NCBI GenBank assembly: GCA_016196505.1
Contig: JACPXO010000047.1
Location: forward strand, 1 to 5,378
DNA: 5,378 bases
Direction of reading: 5' to 3'
Source of the DNA: Candidatus Omnitrophota bacterium
GTDB lineage: Bacteria > Omnitrophota > Gorgyraeia > 2-02-FULL-51-18
Below, one piece after another: positions 1 through 4,671 of the stretch. The notes under the pieces are model-generated. The model saw only the letters and a list, made by a program, of their open reading frames with translations, was not told where the DNA came from and did not search any database. The stretch's first letter is position 1. Every line of letters begins with the position of its first letter. Made by a program: the position numbers and the translations under genes.

Positions 1-716
1 TCCAAAAGCTGAGCCGGAAAAGGCGTGCTGCCAAGGCCGCCGCCGACATAGACGGAAAAACCCTTCACTTCTTTGCCGTTCACCACCTGCTTTCGTGCCA
101 CAAACCCAAGGTCATGGATCCCGACCTTGGCGTAATCCTCCTCGGGGCTTCCTTCAAAAGCGATCTTGAATTTTCTCGGGAGGTTCTGGCACACCGGGTT
201 TCTCAGGAAATAAAGACTGAGGAGGTCCGCGTAGGGAGTCACATCAAAAACTTCTCTGGGGGAGATCCCGGCATAATGAGAAGCCGAGACGTTGCGCACC
301 GTATTGCCGCAGGCCTCACGCGTCGTGAGCCCCACCTGGGCCAAACGCCTCAAGATCCCCGGGACTTCGGTGCGCTTGATCTCGTGAAGCTGGATCGCCT
401 GCCGCGTCGTCACATGCGCAAGTTGATTAGGAGCGTATTTTTCGGCGATATCCGCGATGCATTCAAGCTGAAGAGCGTTCAAAAGGCCGTAGCGGATCTT
501 GATACGGATCATATGCCGGTCGGTGGTTCCGCGTATGCCGTAAACCCCGTTTTCGAGACGAAACCGCCTGAAATCGTCGGGGTCAAGCTCCCCTTTTTCA
601 AGCCGGTCTATCTCCACCTCAAAACGCCGGATCTCCGCCTCGTGTTCAGGAGAAAGCGCCTGGGACAGTTTTTCCTCAAGAACGTTGGAGGCACTCTCTA
701 TTTCGCGCAAAGCCAT
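1..716 (-). CDS. siroheme nitrite/sulfite reductase, N-terminal 238 residues (cut by left edge)
   Basis: This is probably a ferredoxin-dependent enzyme that reduces nitrite to ammonia or sulfite to sulfide by six electrons, using coupled siroheme and 4Fe-4S centres in the cytoplasm. Translation gives an uninterrupted 238-residue fragment. Residues about 55-120 match the ferredoxin-like half-domain of the family (RGTTDRHMIRIKI, then HVTTRQAIQLHEI, the siroheme-contacting RQ region). Residues 136-150 (CGNTVRNVSASHYAG) and 179-189 (LPRKFKIAFEG), followed by HDLGFVA and GFSVYVGGGLG, match the first catalytic half. The cysteines that ligate the cluster lie in the missing C-terminal half. The ATG at 716 is supported by AGGAAGG eight bases upstream. 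A promoter and a palindrome array lie immediately upstream. The fragment alone cannot separate nitrite from sulfite reductase. The metE gene in this window makes an assimilatory sulfite role attractive, but that is inference. Confidence 0.92.
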   Translation of the reverse strand, partial: MALREIESASNVLEEKLSQALSPEHEAEIRRFEVEIDRLEKGELDPDDFRRFRLENGVYGIRGTTDRHMIRIKIRYGLLNALQLECIADIAEKYAPNQLAHVTTRQAIQLHEIKRTEVPGILRRLAQVGLTTREACGNTVRNVSASHYAGISPREVFDVTPYADLLSLYFLRNPVCQNLPRKFKIAFEGSPEEDYAKVGIHDLGFVARKQVVNGKEVKGFSVYVGGGLGSTPFPAQLL

Positions 717-761
717 AGGGCCGCCCTTCCTTTATTTTAATGGATCGATTTGACGGAGGAA

Positions 762-790
762 ATCCTATACCGGCAGAGACTAAATGTCAA
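762..790 (-). promoter_or_regulatory. sigma70-type promoter of the siroheme reductase gene
   Basis: On the minus strand TTGACA (785-790) is a perfect -35 hexamer. With a 17-base spacer it is followed by TAGGAT (762-767), a four-of-six match to the -10; TATAGG at 764-769 with a 15-base spacer is the alternative. Transcription would start near 755, giving a leader of about 40 bases. The upstream side of the -35 is extremely AT-rich and repetitive, as expected of an UP element or activator site. Seen in sequence, not tested. Confidence 0.6.
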
Positions 791-850
791 GTAATTTGTA
801 ATAATTATTTTAATTTGGTAATAGTATATATTACTAAATTTGTAATATAT
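791..850. promoter_or_regulatory. AT-rich array of overlapping palindromes, candidate operator
   Basis: This 60-bp, almost GC-free block lies directly upstream of the -35 of the siroheme reductase promoter. The half-site AATTTGTAAT occurs at 793-802 and 837-846, with a one-base-longer copy (AATTTGGTAAT) at 812-822 and an inverted variant (ATTACTAAATT) at 830-840. These build two overlapping near-perfect palindromes. The first is 812-840, with 12-base arms and one mismatched pair around a 5-base centre. The second is 826-850, with perfect 9-base arms ATATATTAC and GTAATATAT and one mismatched pair in the core. Their centres are 12 bp apart. Position (about -40 to -95) suggests activator binding. 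The regulator is unknown; a dimeric protein sensing nitrogen, sulfur or redox state would fit the gene, by inference. Confidence 0.55.
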
Positions 851-854
851 TGAC

Positions 855-1067
855 TCACCTGGAATTCGTAAAACACGCCACGGAGAGAGCCAAGAGCAGG
901 CACCCGATGACCAAACTGCCAAGATAAGTGATCTCCAGGGTCCCGACTTTAAACTCTATCTGTAAAAAATAACGCAGGACATGAAAAGCGCCCACGAGGA
1001 AAAAAATAAGGCCAGACAACCTGAGAAGATTTGAAGTTGCCCGGCCCCCTCCCGATCCCTTTCCCAT
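855..1067 (-). CDS. small two-helix membrane protein (70 residues), unknown function
   Basis: I do not recognise a named family. The protein has a glycine- and arginine-rich N-terminus (MGKGSGGGRATSNLLR), a first hydrophobic helix at about residues 17-36, a short polar linker (QIEFKVGTLEI), and a second helix at about residues 47-66. It is therefore probably a double-pass inner-membrane protein with the N-terminus inside. The reading frame is credible for three reasons: the ATG is preceded by a strong AGGGAGGT ribosome site, a near-consensus promoter lies about 40 bases upstream, and the hydrophobic pattern is regular. It lies in the same orientation as the siroheme reductase, 138 bp upstream of it. 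It is separated from that gene by a second promoter, so co-transcription is possible but not required. No link to the reductase can be shown from the sequence. Confidence 0.7.
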   Translation of the reverse strand: MGKGSGGGRATSNLLRLSGLIFFLVGAFHVLRYFLQIEFKVGTLEITYLGSLVIGCLLLALSVACFTNSR

Positions 1068-1105
1068 GAGACCTCCCTAATTTTCTTCCTTCACGAATTT
1101 TTTTC

Positions 1106-1134
1106 ATTGTAAGTCTCCCGGGTGCGCTTGTCAA
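1106..1134 (-). promoter_or_regulatory. near-consensus sigma70 promoter for the small membrane protein
   Basis: On the minus strand TTGACA (1129-1134) is followed by exactly 17 bases and TACAAT (1106-1111), a five-of-six -10. Predicted start of transcription is near 1099, leaving a leader of about 30 bases with the AGGGAGGT ribosome site just before the ATG at 1067. This is the best promoter match in the window. It begins only 7 bp beyond the stop codon of the upstream aminotransferase gene. Confidence 0.72.
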
Positions 1135-1140
1135 TGACCC

Positions 1141-2313
1141 TCATGAACTTCGAAGGGCCGCGAAAAGTTTTTGAATGCCCTCCTGAAACAGGGCGGGAGG
1201 CGGGAGCAGACTCAAGACCAGGAAATTGCCGGCCGGGAAATCAAAGAGATAGCCCGGATGCACAAGCACCCCCTCGTTTTCGAGAAGACGCAGCACGATC
1301 TCCTCGTCGGTGAGCGAGGACTGAGACTCCAGCACCGCGTACCACCCGCCTTGGGCTTCAAGCACACGAACCGGGCCGTCCGTTCCAAAGACCGCGAGAA
1401 GCGCTTGATGATTTTCCCTGAGTCGCCCAAGGATCTCCGCCCGGATCTCACCGCGCTTGGCCATCCAGTCCGGAAAAGCCCTCTGGGCGGGCGTATTGAC
1501 GGACAAAAAAGTATCGGCGATCACTTCGAGCCGCTCCCGGGCCTCACCGGTCAGGTCCTCCGGTCCGCTCAAGACCATCCATGAAAGCTTCATCTGGGGA
1601 AGCCCTAAAACTTTGGACACGCCGCTCAAGGTGAATGTGAGGACCTCTTTTGAATCCGCGAGGCTTTGAGGACGATCGCTTCCCCAGCCATAATCCAGAA
1701 AAACTTCATCCGCGATGACCGGAATGTTTTTCGAGCGGCAAAGCGTCTGGATGGCCTTGGTTTCTTCACTTGTCATGAAATTTCCGGTGGGATTATTGGG
1801 GTTCACGATCACCACCGCGCGGGATCCCTGGCTCAGCGCCTCTTGGAAACGTTCAAGGTCCACTCCCCATCGGCCCTGCCGGTACCGCAGAGGATACGGT
1901 TCAAGACGCGCGCCGGAGAATTCCGCTAGATAACTCAACAAAGGATAACTGGGTTCGGGGACGAGGATCCCGTCGAGCGGGTCGCAGAAAAGCCGGAAAA
2001 GATGGTCGTAGGATTCGCTCGTACTCGCGGTGAGAAAGACGCGCTTGGGGTGCACCGTGACCCCATGCTCCGCGTAGTACCGGCACACCGCGGCTCTGGC
2101 TTCCGGAAGCCCCAGACAATCGGGTTCATAAACGAGATTCGCGGCGTCTGCCAGGGGTTTTAAGAGGCCGGGTCCCAAGTACCGGAATCCACAACGCGTG
2201 GGGTTCGATTCGGTGAGGTCCAATACACGCCTGCCCCGGTTTCTTAAAACGCCGAGTTTTTCCGAAATACGGTTGGTAGACGTTCGCCAGCGGTTTTTTT
2301 CAGAGAATCTCAT
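1141..2313 (-). CDS. PLP-dependent class I/II aminotransferase
   Basis: This is a complete 390-residue fold-type I aminotransferase, the usual length for the family, expected to move an amino group between an amino acid and a 2-oxo acid in the cytoplasm. Visible signatures are NPNNPTG at 171-177 (the conserved Asn that contacts the PLP ring oxygen), ADEVFLDY at 201-208 (the Asp that pairs with the pyridine nitrogen, and a Tyr), and SGVSK at 230-234, where Lys234 is the predicted Schiff-base lysine. Two positions are unusual. The common GLR motif after the lysine reads LPQMKLSW, with Lys242 where an Arg normally contacts the phosphate. The C-terminal block NFLVLSLLPPP lacks the Arg that usually grips the substrate carboxylate. 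The substrate is therefore unassigned. The ATG at 2313 has GGAG about seven bases upstream. It is transcribed divergently from the PilZ gene. Confidence 0.9.
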   Translation of the reverse strand: MRFSEKNRWRTSTNRISEKLGVLRNRGRRVLDLTESNPTRCGFRYLGPGLLKPLADAANLVYEPDCLGLPEARAAVCRYYAEHGVTVHPKRVFLTASTSESYDHLFRLFCDPLDGILVPEPSYPLLSYLAEFSGARLEPYPLRYRQGRWGVDLERFQEALSQGSRAVVIVNPNNPTGNFMTSEETKAIQTLCRSKNIPVIADEVFLDYGWGSDRPQSLADSKEVLTFTLSGVSKVLGLPQMKLSWMVLSGPEDLTGEARERLEVIADTFLSVNTPAQRAFPDWMAKRGEIRAEILGRLRENHQALLAVFGTDGPVRVLEAQGGWYAVLESQSSLTDEEIVLRLLENEGVLVHPGYLFDFPAGNFLVLSLLPPPALFQEGIQKLFAALRSS

Positions 2314-2337
2314 TTTTTCGCTCCAAGGCCTTTTTTA

Positions 2338-2347
2338 TGTTATCCTA
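2338..2347. promoter_or_regulatory. shared divergent -10 region between aminotransferase and PilZ genes
   Basis: The 60-bp gap between the divergent starts holds one good -10-like site on each strand, and the two overlap. On the plus strand, TG at 2338-2339 plus TATCCT at 2341-2346 forms an extended -10 about 27 bases before the PilZ start. On the minus strand, TAGGAT (2342-2347) faces the aminotransferase gene. Neither has a convincing -35. The call rests on motif match and position only. Confidence 0.35.
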
Positions 2348-2373
2348 TTTCCATTGGTTTTAGGGAGAAATTC

Positions 2374-2820
2374 ATGGGCCTGTCGACCCCGGAAAAGCGC
2401 AATTTTCTGAGACACCCGGTGCACGTTCCGATCGTGATCCGTCCGGTCCGGCAAAGCGTTGAAGTGCCGTCAAAGTCGGTCAATATTTCCCAAGGGGGTT
2501 TGAGCTTCCTGTGGGAGAAAAAACTTTTGAAACGCTCCGTGGTCCAGATCACGATCCCGGTCAAGGATAAGCTCTTTACGGTCAAGGGAAAGGTGGTTTA
2601 CTCCGAGAAGGACGCAACCTCCCCCCGCTTTAGAACGGGCGTTTCATTCACTGACCGTGACAGCGCGTTCCAGGCGAAATTGGCCGAGGAGACGTTGGAA
2701 ATTCTCGAGTACCAGAAAAAAATTTCAGAAACCCTGGGGCATATTATCTCGGAAGAAGAAGCCGCCGACGAATGGATCCAAAAATACGCGAAGTTCTTCC
2801 CCTCCATCGCAAGCGTTTGA
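2374..2820 (+). CDS. PilZ-domain protein, probable cyclic-di-GMP receptor
   Basis: This 148-residue cytoplasmic protein carries the two diagnostic cyclic-di-GMP motifs of PilZ: the RxxxR box at Arg9-Arg13 (RNFLR) and the NxSxxG box at Asn37-Ser39-Gly42 (NISQGGLSF). Between about 55 and 93 the alternating hydrophobic pattern (VVQITIPV, FTVKGKVVYS, RTGVSFTD) fits the PilZ beta barrel. Residues 98-148 form a charged, probably helical tail (AKLAEETLEILEYQKK, then SEEEAADEWIQKYAKFF) that may mediate partner contact or dimerisation. The ATG has AGGGAG six bases upstream. The flavoprotein gene starts 12 bp after the stop, so the two are probably co-transcribed. Which process it controls cannot be read from the window; no flagellar or pilus gene is nearby. 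Confidence 0.88.
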   Translation: MGLSTPEKRNFLRHPVHVPIVIRPVRQSVEVPSKSVNISQGGLSFLWEKKLLKRSVVQITIPVKDKLFTVKGKVVYSEKDATSPRFRTGVSFTDRDSAFQAKLAEETLEILEYQKKISETLGHIISEEEAADEWIQKYAKFFPSIASV

Positions 2821-2832
2821 AACCCGAAAATA

Positions 2833-3558
2833 ATGGCTGAAAAACCTCGCTTCATCGACGCCCGCCTTGTCAAGATCGATTCGCTCACGAGTACCGTAAA
2901 GCATTTTGTGCTCGAATACCCCCAAGGCACGGACACGCGCTTCGCCGCGGGCCAGTTCCTGATGGTCCATCTCGAAAAAGACGGCAAACCCCACAAGAAA
3001 CCTTATTCCATCGCCTCCTCGCCTTCGCTCACGCAAGACAAAAATCACATCGAACTTTGCATCAAACTCGTCGAGGGCGGATTTGTCTCGAGTTTTTTCT
3101 TTGGCCTGAAGGAAGGCGATGTCATTCACACGAGTCTCCCCTACGGGGTTTTCACGGTGCGCGAACCCTGGGAAGAGGACCTCGTCTTCGTCGGAACGGG
3201 TACGGGCGTGGCGCCACTTCGGGGGATGATCCAAAACCTTTACGAAAAGAATTGCGCCAAGAACCTCTGGCTTATTTTCGGGAACCGTTACGAAACGGAC
3301 ATCCTCTACGAGAAGGAATGGAAGGCCCTGGCTGAAAAGCGGCCCAATTTTCATTTTATCCCGACGGTGAGCCGCGGGAAAAACTGGACCGGAGAGACCG
3401 CTTATGTCCAGGAGGTCGTGAAGAAAACCTTTGGCGGCCGGACTCAAGGGCTGGACTTTTACGGGTGCGGCCTCGTGCCCATGTGCCAACAGCTCAAAGC
3501 GGCCCTGTTTGAAATGAACATCCCGAAAGAAAAGATCCACTTCGAACAATTTACCTGA
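2833..3558 (+). CDS. ferredoxin-NADP-reductase-type FAD oxidoreductase
   Basis: This 241-residue two-domain flavoprotein should pass electrons between NAD(P)H and a protein or small acceptor through FAD. The N-terminal barrel contains AAGQFLMVHL (38-47) and the FAD-binding KPYSIASSP (56-64), followed by GGFVSSFFF (82-90). The C-terminal half contains the nucleotide-binding VGTGTGVAPLRGM (120-132), WLIFGNRYETDILYEKEW (146-163), FYGCGLVPMCQQL (209-221) and a short HFEQFT end. There is no 2Fe-2S domain, so a separate carrier would be needed. Two positions depart from the usual motifs: Lys56 replaces the Arg of RxYS, and Val replaces Pro in the usual YxCGP. No clear ribosome site lies in the 12-bp gap after the PilZ stop, which points to coupled translation. 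It could serve the siroheme reductase at the left edge, but nothing shows this. Confidence 0.9.
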   Translation: MAEKPRFIDARLVKIDSLTSTVKHFVLEYPQGTDTRFAAGQFLMVHLEKDGKPHKKPYSIASSPSLTQDKNHIELCIKLVEGGFVSSFFFGLKEGDVIHTSLPYGVFTVREPWEEDLVFVGTGTGVAPLRGMIQNLYEKNCAKNLWLIFGNRYETDILYEKEWKALAEKRPNFHFIPTVSRGKNWTGETAYVQEVVKKTFGGRTQGLDFYGCGLVPMCQQLKAALFEMNIPKEKIHFEQFT

Positions 3559-3560
3559 GC

Positions 3561-3635
3561 GGGTCCTGTCCAGCATCAATCCCACGAACTGCCAGAGAAC
3601 TTTCTCTACCTGCCAGCATTCTCGGGGTCCTGTCC
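3561..3635. repeat. 75-bp repeat-like segment bounded by 11-bp direct repeats
   Basis: GGGTCCTGTCC occurs at 3561-3571 and again at 3625-3635, exactly 64 bp apart and in the same orientation. The first copy begins two bases after the flavoprotein stop codon. Inside is a small palindrome at 3594-3607 (AGAGAA, two bases, TTCTCT), and the minus strand carries TGCTGGCAGG and TGCTGGACAGG near its two ends. The arrangement resembles a REP or small non-autonomous element of the type mobilised by IS200-like transposases. No transposase gene is present. Only one element is in view, so repeat status in the genome is inferred. Confidence 0.45.
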
Positions 3636-3636
3636 T

Positions 3637-3890
3637 TTAAGCGGGCGCCTTCGTCCCTGCCTGCCGGCAGGCAGGCTCGCTCTCGTCAAGGTCTCGCTTG
3701 AAAGAAGACCCCCTCGTGGCTCGGAGGGTTATTGACTCAGGAATACTCCCGGAGACAAAGCCTTGTTCTCCGAAGGGACTTTTGTCGCGGCAGTTGGACT
3801 CTTCGCCAAGTCGCACCGGGAGACGGCAAAAGGGAAAACTGTTTGAGGCGCCAGCCGAGTTTTTTCCACTTTTGCCGAGGGCTCCCTGAG
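3637..3890. repeat. repeat-like DNA with long multi-frame openness, fused to the 3' end of the unknown gene
   Basis: From about 3740 to 3843 there is no stop codon in any of the six frames, and all three minus-strand frames stay open well beyond that. The segment contains the palindrome at 3656-3675 and an imperfect hairpin at 3750-3772 (CGGAGACAA, AGCC, TTG, a bulged T, TCTCCG). The protein read through it in the frame of the unknown gene is extremely basic and unlike the preceding 160 residues. I interpret this as inserted or dispersed repeat DNA rather than an independent gene. No recognisable protein domain is present in any frame, and the exact ends are uncertain. Confidence 0.4.
3656..3675. 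repeat. 20-bp perfect GC palindrome
   Basis: The 10-base arm CCTGCCTGCC is followed directly by its exact reverse complement. Read on the minus strand it encodes the peptide PACRQAG, which as far as I recall appears repeatedly in proteins of uncultivated candidate-phylum bacteria, where this palindrome is dispersed. It lies between convergent genes. No T-run follows on either strand, so it is unlikely to be a simple intrinsic terminator. As RNA it could fold into an eight-pair stem. Confidence 0.7.
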
Positions 3891-4366
3891 CGCACGACCT
3901 GACCGCAGATGAAAATGAGCACCGAAAACTGCCACACGTCCTCCGCGCCGACCACGAGACCCGTGGACACGTCTTCCTGCCGCGCGAGAAGATTGCCGTG
4001 GAACTCCACGGCCTTGTCGAGCCGCCCCTCGTAAACATCCAAGGAGCTTGTTTTGTTATTGTACTTGAGCGACGGGAATGTGATGCCGCGCACGAGGAAA
4101 AAACTTTTTAGAAAATCCTCGTTGATGCGCATCCCCTCTTCAAATTCAAACCCCTCGAACTGAGGCAGGTTGAACGGTAGGAGTATGGCCGGTTTTTCCA
4201 CGAAGATCTCGCCTTTCCGGACCACGGTATCGCCGCGGTTCACTTGAGACTCCGATAGAAAGATATAAGGAAGTTTAGTCGTGGCGTAGGTCTCGAGAGG
4301 CATCACCCGCGGGCGGATGATCTCGGTGTGTTTCAACGCCTTTTCCCACGATTCCTGGATATTCAT
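3737..4366 (-). CDS. protein of unknown family with a probably displaced C-terminus
   Basis: I cannot name the family. Residues 1-160 look like a well-folded, mildly acidic soluble protein, with FLSESQVNRGDTVVRKGE (36-53), LLPFNLPQFEGFEFEEG (62-78), VRGITFPSLKYNN (92-104), LDVYEGRLDKAVEFH (109-123) and EDVWQFSVLIFICGQ (142-156). The proline, glycine and aromatic spacing suggests a compact alpha-beta fold. There are no signal or membrane segments, although VLIFIC is hydrophobic. From residue 161 the composition changes abruptly: 14 Lys or Arg and a single acidic residue in 49. This coincides with entry into repeat-like DNA, so the native tail has probably been replaced or lost by insertion or frameshift. 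The ATG overlaps the stop of the DUF309 gene by four bases (ATGA), implying translational coupling and a possible shared function with metE and DUF309. The N-terminal portion is secure as coding; the end is doubtful. Confidence 0.75.
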   Translation of the reverse strand: MNIQESWEKALKHTEIIRPRVMPLETYATTKLPYIFLSESQVNRGDTVVRKGEIFVEKPAILLPFNLPQFEGFEFEEGMRINEDFLKSFFLVRGITFPSLKYNNKTSSLDVYEGRLDKAVEFHGNLLARQEDVSTGLVVGAEDVWQFSVLIFICGQVVRSGSPRQKWKKLGWRLKQFSLLPSPGATWRRVQLPRQKSLRRTRLCLREYS

Positions 4367-4671
4367 GATCGGTTCATCCCTGCTTTTAATTTTTCGATGA
4401 AAGCGTTCACATCGAGCCCGAGCGCCCGGGGGCGATACTTATTCAAATACCCCACACTGGTTTTGTAAAGCCCCTCAGCGCCGCTCGTGATCCCGCGCCG
4501 GTGCTGATGAAGGGCCGCGGCGGCCTGGATCACCCCTTTGTACAGATCGCGGTAGGGGTTCCCGGAATCCGTCTTGAGCCAGAGGTCCTCGATCACCTCG
4601 TGGCATTCAAAGAATTCACCCTGGTCAAAAAGTTCCAAACCCCGCTTAAAACGCTCATCAATCTCGATCAA
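4363..4671 (-). CDS. DUF309 family protein
   Basis: This 102-residue protein matches the small helical DUF309 family: [21 protein letters not shown] (11-31), with the conserved His-Glu pair at 24-25 and the closing Trp, then [17 protein letters not shown] (44-60) and a C-terminal [13 protein letters not shown] (76-88). The family's biochemical role is unknown; the paired His and Glu on adjacent helices could bind a metal, by inference. The start used is TTG at 4671, because the only internal Met in frame is residue 98 and the conserved region begins near residue 8. The TTG overlaps the metE stop by four bases (TTGA), so initiation is probably coupled to metE termination; a GAGGGG lies about 12 bases upstream. 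At the other end its stop overlaps the start of the unknown gene by four bases. Confidence 0.85.
   Translation of the reverse strand: MIEIDERFKRGLELFDQGEFFECHEVIEDLWLKTDSGNPYRDLYKGVIQAAAALHQHRRGITSGAEGLYKTSVGYLNKYRPRALGLDVNAFIEKLKAGMNRS

Noticed and set aside
114..740. A 208-codon plus-strand open frame
   Set aside because: It is antisense to the siroheme reductase, whose frame shows clear family motifs. The plus-strand translation has no domain-like pattern.
737..922. A 61-codon minus-strand frame through the AT-rich palindrome array
   Set aside because: It overlaps the promoter, the array and the end of the membrane protein gene. The Ile/Tyr/Lys-rich translation simply reflects AT-rich regulatory DNA.
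1171..1584. A 137-codon plus-strand open frame
   Set aside because: It is antisense to the aminotransferase and has no motif or convincing ribosome site.
2725..3585. A 286-codon minus-strand open frame, longer than the gene opposite it
   Set aside because: It lies opposite the flavoprotein, which carries FAD and nucleotide-binding motifs in order. The antisense translation spans two genes and the start of the repeat segment and shows no recognisable motif.
3561..3635. CRISPR repeat-spacer unit
   Set aside because: There are only two copies of an 11-base repeat, too short and too few, with no cas gene.
3656..3675. Intrinsic terminator between convergent genes
   Set aside because: The palindrome can form a stem, but neither strand has a following T-run, so a repeat is the better description.
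3637..4038. A 133-codon minus frame that could be a frameshifted continuation of the unknown gene
   Set aside because: Its part left of 3890 reads through the palindrome as PACRQAG and shows no domain. Its part right of 3890 is a shadow of the real gene. A frameshift cannot be proven without homologues.
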